DNA of 64,000 bases from Actinoplanes regularis. Lineage in GTDB: Bacteria > Actinomycetota > Actinomycetes > Mycobacteriales > Micromonosporaceae. The stretch covers positions 1 through 64,000 of the forward strand of contig NZ_FZNR01000016.1 in NCBI RefSeq assembly GCF_900188005.1. Reading direction: 5' to 3'. Position numbers and translations under genes: made by a program. Shown one piece after another: positions 18,529 through 26,569 of the stretch (its first letter is position 1; the number at the start of each line of letters is the position of its first letter). Under the pieces are notes generated by a model. The model was not told the DNA's origin, did no database searches, and saw only the letters and a program-made list of their open reading frames with translations.

Positions 18529-19308
18529 GTGAGCATCGATCCCAACCGGCCGAACTCCGCCCGGGTGTACAACACCCTCCTCGGCGGCACGCACAACTTC
18601 GCCGTGGACCGGGAGGTCGCCTCACGAATGATGGAGATCATCCCGGATCTTGGCGATGTCGCCCGGGCCAACCGGGCCGTCATGCGCCGGGTCGTGCGCT
18701 ACGCGGTGGCCCACGGTGTGCACCAGTTCATCGACCTCGGCTCCGGCATCCCGGCCGAGGGCAACGTGCACGAGATCGCCCAGGCCCTTGATCCGCGAGC
18801 CCGGGTCGCGTACGTCGACCACGACCCGACCGCCGTCCTCTACACCCGCGACCTGCTCGGCGCCGACCCCCGGGCCATCGTGTTGCAGGCCGACCTGTGC
18901 GACACGGAGTCGGTCCTCGGCGATCCCGGCCTGCGCTCATTGCTCGATCTCAGCCGGCCGACCATGATCCTGATGTTCGCGGTGCTGCACTTCGTGCCGG
19001 ACGGGCCGGCGCTGGACGCGGCACTGCACCGGTATCGCAAGGCCGTCGCGCCGGGAAGCCTGCTGGCACTCTCGCACTTCACCGCCGGGCTGGACCCGGA
19101 AGCCTCGAGCCGGGTCGCCGACCTGCTCAGCCGCACCGGGACGCCCCTCGTACCGCGGGACAAGCGACAGATCACCGCGCTGTTGGACGGGTGGGAGCTG
19201 GTCGAGCCAGGGGTGGTGCGTGGGGCGGACTGGCATCCGGACCCCACGGACGAGCCGCTCACCGATCGGGTGGCGTCGCAGGGCCTGGTCGCCGTCGGCC
19301 GCCGGTGA
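18529..19308 (+). CDS. SAM-dependent methyltransferase, DUF574 family
   Basis: A 259-residue protein of the actinobacterial DUF574 (S-adenosyl methyltransferase) family: NRPNSARVYNTLLGGTHNFA at the start, the SAM motif FIDLGSGIPAEGNVHEIAQ, then VAYVDHDPTAVLY and LMFAVLHFVPD. These proteins are abundant in actinobacteria, often with no known substrate. GTG at 18529 follows AGGG. Its last 50 bases overlap a convergent small gene. Confidence 0.9.
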   Translation: MSIDPNRPNSARVYNTLLGGTHNFAVDREVASRMMEIIPDLGDVARANRAVMRRVVRYAVAHGVHQFIDLGSGIPAEGNVHEIAQALDPRARVAYVDHDPTAVLYTRDLLGADPRAIVLQADLCDTESVLGDPGLRSLLDLSRPTMILMFAVLHFVPDGPALDAALHRYRKAVAPGSLLALSHFTAGLDPEASSRVADLLSRTGTPLVPRDKRQITALLDGWELVEPGVVRGADWHPDPTDEPLTDRVASQGLVAVGRR

Positions 19309-19531
19309 GGTCGCTGTCGGCGGGCCGGTCCCAGCCGTCGCAGCAGTCCTCCGGCTCCAACTCGAGCAGGTCGAGCAGGTCAGGACCGAGGTGACCGGTG
19401 TCGACCGTGGCACCGGTCAGGCCGAGCAGGGCCGCGCAGTTGCGCCCGTAGCCCTGCACCATGCGGTCGACCCGGGTCGGGTGACCGCAGCGGCGGCACG
19501 GCCGCATCCGCTCCACCGGACGGTCACCCAC
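19259..19531 (-). CDS. Small DUF6011-like zinc-ribbon protein
   Basis: A roughly 90-residue protein with the motif CRRCGHPTRVDRMVQGYG then RNC, resembling DUF6011-type zinc-binding modules found in actinobacterial and phage small proteins. A second Cys pair (EDCCDGWD) follows. The start is uncertain: GTG 19531, ATG 19507 or an earlier in-frame codon at 19579 that would overlap the LuxR gene. The 3' end overlaps the convergent methyltransferase gene. It probably shares a transcript with the LuxR-type gene upstream. Confidence 0.5.
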   Translation of the reverse strand: MGDRPVERMRPCRRCGHPTRVDRMVQGYGRNCAALLGLTGATVDTGHLGPDLLDLLELEPEDCCDGWDRPADSDLTGGRRRPGPATPPDR

Positions 19532-19538
19532 CGGTTCA

Positions 19539-20069
19539 TTATCGCGCGGACGACGGCTCGGCGCCGGGCCCATCCGCACCGAATCCGGCTTCGGCCGCGA
19601 TCTGCGCGATCCGGGCCAGGGCGTCGTGTGGATCGTCGTGCGGACGGCTGGCCAGCTCCCCCACCTGCCGGAGCAGGTCGGGCAGGTGGCCGACGTCCGG
19701 GTGCCGGACCCGCTCCACCATGCGCAGCAGGGCGGTGAGTTCGGCGATCGTGTCCCGGAGACTGCCCGGGTCGAGGGTGCCGATCATGACTGGCTGCCGG
19801 TCGAGGCCGGGTTCGGCCTCGCCTGCCGTCCGGAGGACGCCGATCCGGAAACCGATGGCCACGGCATGTGCCTGGTCACGGGCGCCGAGCTGTTGGTACA
19901 GCGTCCTCAGCCGGGATTTGACGGTATTTGGCGAGATGTACAGGCGGGCCGCCATCTCGCGAGCTGTCTCCCCGGCGGCAAGAGACTCGATGGTCTCCTG
20001 CAGGTGCGGCGCCAGCACCGGCCGTTGCGCAACGGCCGCGGTGTGGCTTCGATGCGTTTGCAGCGACAT
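19539..20069 (-). CDS. LuxR-type helix-turn-helix regulator without receiver domain
   Basis: A 176-residue protein with a GerE/LuxR DNA-binding domain at its N-terminal end: HLQETIESLAAGETAREMAA followed by RLYISPNTVKSRLRTLYQQL. No receiver or ligand domain precedes it; the C-terminal half is a long charged helix pair (TIAELTALLRMVERV, LPDLLRQVGELA). The inverted order, HTH first, is unusual for LuxR proteins. ATG 20069 is preferred because the domain begins just after it. Target genes are unknown. Confidence 0.78.
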   Translation of the reverse strand: MSLQTHRSHTAAVAQRPVLAPHLQETIESLAAGETAREMAARLYISPNTVKSRLRTLYQQLGARDQAHAVAIGFRIGVLRTAGEAEPGLDRQPVMIGTLDPGSLRDTIAELTALLRMVERVRHPDVGHLPDLLRQVGELASRPHDDPHDALARIAQIAAEAGFGADGPGAEPSSAR

Positions 20070-20125
20070 GCCCGAGAATGTAGATCTTGTTGAACGGAGT
20101 GTGATCCACACCTCCCCGGGCGATT

Positions 20126-20683
20126 TCACCCCTCGCTGACCGCCTGCGCCAGCTCCTCCTTCGTCATCCTGGAACGGCCGGGAATATCCTGTTCCTTGGC
20201 CCTCTCGTAGAGCTCACGCCGGGTGTCCCCGCCGGCGGAACGGCCGGACCCGGGCAGCTCGCCGGTCGTCGCCTCGGCGAAGCGCCGCCCCATCGCCTCG
20301 CGGTCGGCGTCGCTGAGCCGCTCCGTCAGGATCGGCAGCAGGTCCTCCTCTTCCTCGCGCACGTGGTGCCGCAGCTCGCCGATGATCGCGGCGAGCGTGC
20401 CGTCGTAGCCGGGATCGTCCGGGCTGCCGTCGAGCAGGTTCGTCAGCATCTCCTCGATCTGGTGGTGCTCCACGACGCCGTCACGTACCTCCTCGCCGCT
20501 CTCCGCGGCCTTCTTGCGGATGGCCGGATAGACGAAGTCCTCCTCGGCCGCGGAGTGCGGCAGCAACATCCGGGCCGCCTCCCGCACCAGCCCGGCCCGG
20601 TCGGAATCGTCTTTCTCGGCTCGGCTGAGCAGGTCGTCGACCTGACGGTGCTGCTCCTTGATGATCTCCACGATGTCAGGCAC
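20126..20683 (-). CDS. Hemerythrin HHE-domain protein
   Basis: A 185-residue protein with a hemerythrin-type four-helix bundle: EIIKEQHRQVDDLL, LLPHSAAEEDFVYP, VEHHQIEEML and ELRHHVREEEEDLLP supply the His/Glu iron ligands. The end (DTRRELYERAKEQDIPGRSR then MTKEELAQAVSEG) resembles a Rho_N-like or ChaB-like helical motif. Hemerythrins bind a di-iron centre and are linked to oxygen, nitric oxide or iron handling. The GTG at 20683 follows a run of GAGGGGGG. Confidence 0.88.
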   Translation of the reverse strand: MPDIVEIIKEQHRQVDDLLSRAEKDDSDRAGLVREAARMLLPHSAAEEDFVYPAIRKKAAESGEEVRDGVVEHHQIEEMLTNLLDGSPDDPGYDGTLAAIIGELRHHVREEEEDLLPILTERLSDADREAMGRRFAEATTGELPGSGRSAGGDTRRELYERAKEQDIPGRSRMTKEELAQAVSEG

Positions 20684-20861
20684 CGGAACCCCCCTCGGTT
20701 CGACGTAGCTGACGGTGCGAGCCCGGAATACCCCGTTCAGGGGGAGTAATCCGCCGGCCTCCTGAAAACACCCGACCGGGGGACATCCGGTCACTTGACG
20801 GTGATCGGGAGCGGGGCGCCGAGGTCCCAGATCTCCCCAGGAACAGCCCGGAGCGACGGGG

Positions 20862-21419
20862 TCAGGCCACGTAGACCCGGCCGGCGCCGTAAGAGGTGCC
20901 GGCCCGGTCGCGCTCCATCCAGCCGGTCTCGACGAGCATGCGACGGACGGCGGCCACGTCGTCGGTGACCGCCGCGAGACGCCGGTTCACCTCGTCCTCG
21001 GTGAGCACGCCCTCGATCGCCAGGAACCGGGCGAGCAGTTCCGCGATCTGCTGGTAACGGTCGCTCAGCGTCGGCGGCAGACTCGTCAGGCGGCCGTGCG
21101 CGAAGAAGCTCTTGAGCTGCGGGTACTCCTTGAGCAGTGGCGCCAGCGGCAGGGTCGCGACGAGCGCCTGGGCCGCCTCGCGCAGCACCTCCGGCTTGGC
21201 CCGGTAATACCCGTCGCCGCTGCCGTCGGCCAGCCCCAGCCCGGCCAGGCGGCCCAGGGCCTCACCCGCCTCCGGCTTGGAGATGTCCAGGTGGAAGGCC
21301 ATCTCGGCGAGCGACGACCCCTCCTTGCCGCGGCGGACCAGCTCGGCGAAGGCGCGCAGGCGAGCGGGGTTGGACAGCTGGGTGAGGAGATCGGCGGCGC
21401 GGGCTGCTTCAGCGGACAT
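20862..21419 (-). CDS. ArsR-like HTH regulator with DUF2087 domain
   Basis: A 185-residue regulator. The N-terminal winged helix (LLTQLSNPARLRAFAELVRR, MAFHLDISKPEAGEALGRLA) is ArsR-like; the C-terminal part (FFAHGRLTSLPP then EGVLTEDEVNRRLAAVTDDV, RRMLVETGWMERDRAG) is DUF2087. ATG at 21419 is chosen over the GTG two codons upstream. It is divergent from the LPMO gene, with the A/T-rich symmetric element at 21473-21490 between them, which may be its own operator. Confidence 0.82.
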   Translation of the reverse strand: MSAEAARAADLLTQLSNPARLRAFAELVRRGKEGSSLAEMAFHLDISKPEAGEALGRLAGLGLADGSGDGYYRAKPEVLREAAQALVATLPLAPLLKEYPQLKSFFAHGRLTSLPPTLSDRYQQIAELLARFLAIEGVLTEDEVNRRLAAVTDDVAAVRRMLVETGWMERDRAGTSYGAGRVYVA

Positions 21420-21472
21420 CCCCACAACCTATGGGCGGCGGGTGGACGCGGCATCCGATTTCTTCAGACGCA

Positions 21473-21490
21473 TTGACTTGACTCAATCAA
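21473..21490. promoter_or_regulatory. Symmetric TTGA element, possible ArsR operator or promoter
   Basis: TTGACTTGACTCAATCAA contains the small palindrome TTGACTCAA and outer TTGA/TCAA ends; TTGACT can also serve as a -35. It sits 53 bases before the start of the DUF2087 regulator and 130 bases before the LPMO ATG. Autoregulation is inferred. Confidence 0.4.
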
Positions 21491-21620
21491 AAAGGCAGGC
21501 TGGGCGCCACAGCACTGCCGCCGGAGTCGCGCGGCACACGGAAGCCCGGGCAGCTTCCGCCGTCCTCACAGCCGGCCGTCGCCACGCGCGCGGCCCTGAG
21601 CTCAGGAGTGCTGAGTTCGC

Positions 21621-22694
21621 ATGCAAACCGTCGTACGCAAAAGGCTCCTACTCTCTGCCCTGATGGCGGCCCTGGCCGCCGTCCTCGCCGTCATCGTCGC
21701 GCCGAGCGGGCCCGCCCAGGCACACGGGAACGTCGTCAGTCCCGCCTCGCGCAACTACGGCTGCTTCCAGCGCTGGGGTGACAAATTCCAGGCACCGGAG
21801 ATGGCCACCGAGGATCCGATGTGTTACCAGGCCTGGCAGGCCGACCCGCAGGCGATGTGGAACTGGAACGGCCTGTACCGCGAGGGCGTCGCCGGCAACC
21901 ACCAGGCCGCAATCCCGGACGGGCAACTGTGCAGCGCCGGGAAGACCCAGAACGGCCGGTACGCCGCGATGGACACGATCGGCGACTGGAAGGCGACCAA
22001 CCTCGCCAACTCGTTCACCCTCCAACTCTTCGACGGAGCGCGGCACGGGGCCGACTACATCCGGGTGTACGTCACCAAGCCGTCCTACAACCCGATCACG
22101 ACCGCGTTGAAGTGGTCGGACCTGACCCTGGTCAAGGAAGTGCCGAACACGCCCGCGGCACAGTGGACCCAGCAGCTGAGCAACGGTGTGCAGATGGACA
22201 TCCCGGTGAGCGTGTCCGGGCGATCCGGGCGCGCCATGGTCTACACGATCTGGCAGGCCAGCCACCTGGACCAGTCCTACTACTTCTGCAGTGACGTGAA
22301 CTTCGGCGGCGCGACGTCCTCGCCCACGGTCTCACCGACCTCGTCGCCGACGTCCTCGCCGACCGTCTCCCCGACCACTTCGCCCACCACCGCCCCGTCG
22401 GGCGCGTGCTCGGCGTCGGTGTCGGTGGCGTCGCAGTGGTCGGGCGCCTACCAGGCGACCGTCACGGTCACGGCGGGCAGCGCGGCGGTCAAGGGCTGGG
22501 CGGTGACGCTCACCTATCCAGCGGCGCAGACCGTCCAGCAGTCGTGGAGCGCCACGGTGCTGACCAGCGGAAACCAGATCCAGGCGTCGAATGCCACGTA
22601 CAACGGGGCGTTGTCGGCCGGAGGCTCCACCACCTTCGGCTTCATCGCAGCCGGGACACCGAGTACGCCGACGGTGGCCTGCTCGGCCGTCTGA
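21621..22694 (+). CDS. Secreted AA10 lytic polysaccharide monooxygenase with CBM2
   Basis: A 357-residue secreted copper monooxygenase. The signal peptide ends at PAQA, leaving His35 (HGNVVSPASRNYGC) as the mature N-terminus; His142 in GARHGADYIRVYVTK is the second copper ligand, and YYFCSDVNF ends the domain. A Ser/Thr/Pro linker (about residues 231-258) leads to a C-terminal CBM2 (CSASVSVASQWSGAYQATVT, YNGALSAGGSTTFGF). The sequence is closest to the cellulose-active C1/C4 AA10 group, so oxidative cleavage of cellulose is likely, chitin less so. No CebR-type box lies upstream; one lies downstream of it at 22737. Confidence 0.94.
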   Translation: MQTVVRKRLLLSALMAALAAVLAVIVAPSGPAQAHGNVVSPASRNYGCFQRWGDKFQAPEMATEDPMCYQAWQADPQAMWNWNGLYREGVAGNHQAAIPDGQLCSAGKTQNGRYAAMDTIGDWKATNLANSFTLQLFDGARHGADYIRVYVTKPSYNPITTALKWSDLTLVKEVPNTPAAQWTQQLSNGVQMDIPVSVSGRSGRAMVYTIWQASHLDQSYYFCSDVNFGGATSSPTVSPTSSPTSSPTVSPTTSPTTAPSGACSASVSVASQWSGAYQATVTVTAGSAAVKGWAVTLTYPAAQTVQQSWSATVLTSGNQIQASNATYNGALSAGGSTTFGFIAAGTPSTPTVACSAV

Positions 22695-22736
22695 CCCCTC
22701 GCCGGGGCGCGCAACAGTTGCTACAGTTCGGTTAAC

Positions 22737-22750
22737 TGGGAGCGCTCCCA
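22737..22750. promoter_or_regulatory. CebR-type operator TGGGAGCGCTCCCA
   Basis: A perfect 14-bp palindrome identical to the CebR consensus used by Streptomyces to repress cellulose and cello-oligosaccharide genes. It lies 43 bases after the LPMO stop and would act on something downstream, yet only a decayed gene start follows (22784-22882). It may be a relic, or might act on the DUF3159 gene at a distance. Confidence 0.8.
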
Positions 22751-22783
22751 GTCATCCCCGAAGACCGAACGGAGGCGCAGCTC

Positions 22784-22882
22784 ATCCCCCGCGTGAACCG
22801 CACGCAGTGCTGCCGCACCATGGACGGGGAACGAGGCCGCCCCACCTCGCTCCCCGTCACCCACTCACCCGCCGCGCCCTGA
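22784..22882 (+). pseudogene. Decayed 5' end of a CebR-controlled gene
   Basis: GGAGG at 22771-22775 is followed after eight bases by ATC, in frame with GTG 22793 and a short reading frame that begins RVNRTQCCRTM and stops at 22882. The ATC stands exactly where a start codon is expected, so a mutated ATG followed by truncation is the simplest reading. The lost gene was probably a secreted glycoside hydrolase, judging only from the operator; nothing downstream is recognisable. Confidence 0.35.
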
Positions 22883-22953
22883 CCGCCCGCCTACGCCCCT
22901 GACCAGTGGGCCATAGATTAGGCTGCCCTAATTCACGAAACGGGCGGGTGGAG

Positions 22954-23586
22954 ATGGCGCAGCCGGAATCGCTGTCGGAGTTGCTCAACGGGCGGCGTGC
23001 CGCCCTCGACGCGTCGTTGCCGGCCGTCGGCTTCCTGGCCGGCTGGCTCCCGTTCCACTCCCTCTGGGCCGGCACGGCCGGCGCGCTGATCTGCGCCCTC
23101 GGCGTCGTCGGCTGGCGCCTGCACCGCGGCGACCGGCCCCGCGCCGTACTGATCGGCCTGCTCGCCGTCTGCGTCGCCGCGCTGATCGCCCTGCACACCG
23201 GCAAGGCCGAGGACTTCTTCCTGCTCCAACTGCTCAGCAACGGCGCTAGCGTGCTGGCCTGGACGATCAGCATCGTGATCCGCTGGCCCCTGCTCGGCCT
23301 GATCGTCGGTGCCGTCCTCGGCCAGCGCACCCGCTGGCGCCGCGACCCCGACCTGCTGAAGGCCTATTCCCGGGCGAGCTGGGTCTGGGTCCTCCAGTAC
23401 GTCATCCGCCTCGCGATCTTCTTCCCGCTCTACGCCGCCAACCTGGTCGGCGTCCTGGCCGCCGCGAGGATCCTGCTGACCTGGCCGTTGATCGCCGGAT
23501 GTCTCGCGGTGAGCTGGTGGGTCATCCAGCGCACCCTGCCCGCCGGCCACCCCGGCCTCCGCCACCCGGTCGACCGGCCCGCCTGA
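22954..23586 (+). CDS. DUF3159 family membrane protein
   Basis: A 210-residue integral membrane protein of the actinobacterial DUF3159 family, with about five or six helices: VGFLAGWLPFHSLWAGTAGA, AVLIGLLAVCVAALIAL, WPLLGLIVGAVLG, YVIRLAIFFPLYAANLVGVL and LTWPLIAGCLAVSWWVI. The conserved FFLLQLLSNGASVLAWTIS and RASWVWVLQYVIRL segments define the family. Function is unknown; homologues elsewhere sit near TrkA or OB-fold genes, not seen here. ATG 22954 or GTG 22948 could be the start. Confidence 0.85.
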   Translation: MAQPESLSELLNGRRAALDASLPAVGFLAGWLPFHSLWAGTAGALICALGVVGWRLHRGDRPRAVLIGLLAVCVAALIALHTGKAEDFFLLQLLSNGASVLAWTISIVIRWPLLGLIVGAVLGQRTRWRRDPDLLKAYSRASWVWVLQYVIRLAIFFPLYAANLVGVLAAARILLTWPLIAGCLAVSWWVIQRTLPAGHPGLRHPVDRPA

Positions 23587-23597
23587 CCCGGCCGGCG

Positions 23598-24719
23598 TCA
23601 GCGGCTGTCGACGTCGGCGAGGACGTGCTGGGCGATGCGGAAGGCGGCGTTGGCGGCCGGCACCCCGCAGTAGATCGCGGTCTGCAGCAGCACCTCCTTG
23701 ATCTCCTCGGTGGTGAGGCCGTTGGTACGGGCGGCCCGCACGTGCATGGCCAGCTCCTCGTGATGTCCGAGAGCGACCAGCGCGGTGAGCGTGACGATCG
23801 ACCGGCCACGGCGGTCCAGTCCGGGCCGGGTCCAGATCTCGCCCCAGGCGTACCGGGTGATCAGATCCTGGAAGTCGCGGGTGAACGGCGTGGTCGCGGC
23901 GGTCGTCCGGTCGACGTGGGCCGCGCCCAGCACCTCACGGCGGACGGCGGTGCCGGCCGCCCGCAGCTCCTCGAAGTGCTGGTCGAGCAGGAACGCGACG
24001 ACCTCCGGGGATTCCGCCGGAGCGAGGTGCGCGACCTCGTCGAGGACGACGAGACGGCCGTGCAGGACGCTCTCCGCGATCAGTCTCAGCCCCTCCGGCG
24101 GCGTCGGCTTGTCCTGCCCGCCGGCGACGGCGAGGACCGGGGTGACGATCTCGGCGAGCCGCTCCCGTACATCGAATCCGGCCAGCGCCTCGCAGCACCG
24201 GGCGTAGCTCTCGTCGTCGGTCGCGCGCAGCGCGTCGAGCAGCGGCTCACGTTCGGACTCCGGGAAGCCCGCGGTGAACCAGCGCTCCGCCGAGCCGGCG
24301 ACCACCGCCCCGGTGCCCTCCGCCCGGACCAGCGCGGCCCGTTCCGCCCACAGCTCCGGCTCGCCGATCTTGGCGCCGGTGCAGAGCAGGGCCGCGGCGG
24401 CGATCCGCTCGGGCGCCGCGAGCAGCAGCTCCAGCCCGATCGCGCCGCCGATCGAGTCGCCGGCGTAGAGGAAGCGTTCGCCGGGTCGCAGTCGGTCGGC
24501 GAGTTCCAGCAGTGCGGCGGCGAGGTCGGCGATGCTGAACGGGCCGGGCGCCGGGGTGCTGCGGCCGTGCCCGGGCAGGTCGAAGCCGACCACGTGGTAG
24601 CGGCCGTGCAGCCGCGCCGCGCAGCGTGCCCAGAGGCTCTCGGCCGAGGTGCCGACGGACGATCCGAGCAGCAGCAGCGGGCGCTCAGGGGCATCGGTGA
24701 AGACGGTCGCGGTCAGCAC
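23598..24719 (-). CDS. pcaL: Fused 3-oxoadipate enol-lactonase/4-carboxymuconolactone decarboxylase
   Basis: A 373-residue fusion. Residues 1 to about 240 are an alpha/beta hydrolase (oxyanion GSSVGT, nucleophile Ser in YAGDSIGG, Asp in GGQDKPTPP, His in EVAHLAPAESPE) hydrolysing 3-oxoadipate enol-lactone. The remainder is a carboxymuconolactone decarboxylase domain (GRSIVTLTALVALGHHEELA, AIYCGVPAANAAF). The two halves catalyse successive steps of protocatechuate breakdown, and this PcaL fusion is typical of actinobacteria. The GTG at 24719 follows AAGGAG. It is the last gene of pcaHGBL. Confidence 0.95.
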   Translation of the reverse strand: MLTATVFTDAPERPLLLLGSSVGTSAESLWARCAARLHGRYHVVGFDLPGHGRSTPAPGPFSIADLAAALLELADRLRPGERFLYAGDSIGGAIGLELLLAAPERIAAAALLCTGAKIGEPELWAERAALVRAEGTGAVVAGSAERWFTAGFPESEREPLLDALRATDDESYARCCEALAGFDVRERLAEIVTPVLAVAGGQDKPTPPEGLRLIAESVLHGRLVVLDEVAHLAPAESPEVVAFLLDQHFEELRAAGTAVRREVLGAAHVDRTTAATTPFTRDFQDLITRYAWGEIWTRPGLDRRGRSIVTLTALVALGHHEELAMHVRAARTNGLTTEEIKEVLLQTAIYCGVPAANAAFRIAQHVLADVDSR

Positions 24720-24780
24720 AGGGCTCCTTCCGGAAGCGTTTCTTCCACATTGAAGACCGATTCTCATCCGGTACGGACGA

Positions 24781-25986
24781 TCAGACCGTCCCCTTCGCCC
24801 GGGCGAGCACCGCGTCGATGATCTCGTCGGTCGCCCCGAGATAGGGCTGGTCCGGTGCCACACCCGGGGTGATCGACTGCTGCTCGGCGTCGATGCCGGG
24901 GCGCGCCTCGTGCAGCGTGGCCAGCATCTTCCCGGTCTCCACCCGCAGGCCGGCCAGCAGCTCGGCGGTCTGCGCCCCGGCCACCACCGTGCGCCGCGCG
25001 AGGGTGCGCAGCGTGGCCCACTCGACGTGCCAGCCGCCGTCCGGGCGTTCGTCGACCGCCGCGGCCGCCCCGGCGTGCACCAGCGCGGCGAAGGGCGGGG
25101 CCGCCAGCGCGGCACGTTTGATCAGGACGGCGTGGACCGGGTTCTGTTTGTTGGGCATGGCGGACGAACCGCCCCTGCCCGCGGCGGTGCTCTCGATCAG
25201 CTCGTGCACCTCGGGGCGGGCGCCGACGAGGACGTCGTTGGCGATCTTCCCCCAGGCGTCGGTGCAGGTCACGAACGCGTCGGCGACCCGGGTCAGCGGA
25301 GCGCGGCTGGTGTGCCAGGGTTCGCGCGCCGGGAGTCCCAGGTGCCGCGCGGTGACGGCGACCAGCTCACGGGCCCGGGCCGGGCCGCCGGCCAGGGCGG
25401 CCGGGGCGGCGAGGCTGCCGGCCGCTCCACCGATCTGGATCGGCGGCTTCCCGGCCACGGCGAGCTGGTCACGGGCGTCGAGGATGCCGGTGAGCCAACC
25501 GGCCGCCTTCAGGCCGAAAGTGATCGGGATGGCGTGCTGGGTCAGGGTGCGCCCGGCCATCCGGGTCTCGCGATGCTCCTCGGCGAGCCGGCTGAGCGCG
25601 CCGACCTGGGCGAGCAGGTCGGCGCGGATCCGGGCGATCGCGTCACGCAGGCACAGCACCAGGGCGGTGTCGACGACGTCCTGGCTGGTCAGTCCCTTGT
25701 GCAGCCACCCGGCGGCGGCCGTGTTGCGGCCACGCAGCCGGGAGCGGAGCAGCTTGAGCAGCGGGATCAGCGGGTTGCCGCCGGACTCCGCGCCGACTGC
25801 CAGGGCGGGCAGGTCGTCCGGGCCGACCAGCTCGGCCAGGTCGTCCGGCACGGTGATGCCGGCGACGCCGAGCTCGGCCAGCGCGGTGAGCCAGGCGTGC
25901 TCGACACGGATCATGGCGGCGACCACCGAGGCGTCGGTGAACAGGTCACCGGCTCGGTGGTCGCCGGGCCACAGGAGATCGCTCAC
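24781..25986 (-). CDS. pcaB: 3-carboxy-cis,cis-muconate cycloisomerase
   Basis: A 401-residue fumarase/aspartase-superfamily enzyme that lactonises 3-carboxymuconate to 4-carboxymuconolactone. The superfamily signature GGSSAMPNKQNPVHAVL is complete, with TSQDVVDTALVL and AGRTLTQHAIPITFGLKAAG upstream. It is slightly shorter than many PcaB proteins of about 450 residues. It lies 19 bases after pcaG and 61 bases before pcaL, in the pathway order. Confidence 0.94.
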   Translation of the reverse strand: MSDLLWPGDHRAGDLFTDASVVAAMIRVEHAWLTALAELGVAGITVPDDLAELVGPDDLPALAVGAESGGNPLIPLLKLLRSRLRGRNTAAAGWLHKGLTSQDVVDTALVLCLRDAIARIRADLLAQVGALSRLAEEHRETRMAGRTLTQHAIPITFGLKAAGWLTGILDARDQLAVAGKPPIQIGGAAGSLAAPAALAGGPARARELVAVTARHLGLPAREPWHTSRAPLTRVADAFVTCTDAWGKIANDVLVGARPEVHELIESTAAGRGGSSAMPNKQNPVHAVLIKRAALAAPPFAALVHAGAAAAVDERPDGGWHVEWATLRTLARRTVVAGAQTAELLAGLRVETGKMLATLHEARPGIDAEQQSITPGVAPDQPYLGATDEIIDAVLARAKGTV

Positions 25987-26005
25987 GCCGTACCCCCGAG
26001 GGTTT

Positions 26006-26569
26006 TCAGGCCCACGCGTCTCGGAGCCGGGGGTAGGACAGGAACACCGTCTCGCCGGTGCCCTGCAGGCGGAGGTCGAAGACCAGTCCCTGGTCGACGC
26101 GCTTGGTGATCAGCGTGTCGCGGCGCGCCGGGTCGACGGCCGACAGCAGCGGGTCGGCGGCGAGCGCCGCCGCGTCGTCCGGCAGGTAGGCCCGGGTGAA
26201 GAGCCGGTCGAGGAGGCCCCGGGCAAAAACGGTCACCGCGAAGAACGCCGGCTTCCCCGGTTCGGCCGGGCCGGGCTCCAGGGTGGCGAACGAGTAGAGC
26301 CCGTCGGGGTCGGTGGCGGCGCGGCCCCAACCGGTGAACGTCCAGCCGTCGCGGCGCAGCGACCCGGGCCGGCGGACGACGCGCCCCAGCGGGTCGGCCT
26401 GCCAGATCTCGATCACCGCGTCCGGCACCGGGTTGCCCTCACCGTCGGTGACGCGGCCGTGCAGCCGTACCGCCCGCGGATTGGCCGGCGGCACCAGCTC
26501 ATTCATCTGCGGATACGCGAGACCGAGGTGGAAGAAGGGGCCGACTGTCTGCCCCGGAGCCGCGCTCAT
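26006..26569 (-). CDS. pcaG: Protocatechuate 3,4-dioxygenase alpha subunit
   Basis: A 187-residue subunit of the intradiol ring-cleavage enzyme. It shows TVGPFFHLGL at the start, GEGNPVPDAVIEIWQADPLG, and a C-terminal barrel end FDLRLQGTGETVFL. The alpha chain pairs with the iron-binding beta chain encoded just upstream; the ATG overlaps the pcaH stop by four bases, so the chains are made in balance. Confidence 0.95.
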   Translation of the reverse strand: MSAAPGQTVGPFFHLGLAYPQMNELVPPANPRAVRLHGRVTDGEGNPVPDAVIEIWQADPLGRVVRRPGSLRRDGWTFTGWGRAATDPDGLYSFATLEPGPAEPGKPAFFAVTVFARGLLDRLFTRAYLPDDAAALAADPLLSAVDPARRDTLITKRVDQGLVFDLRLQGTGETVFLSYPRLRDAWA

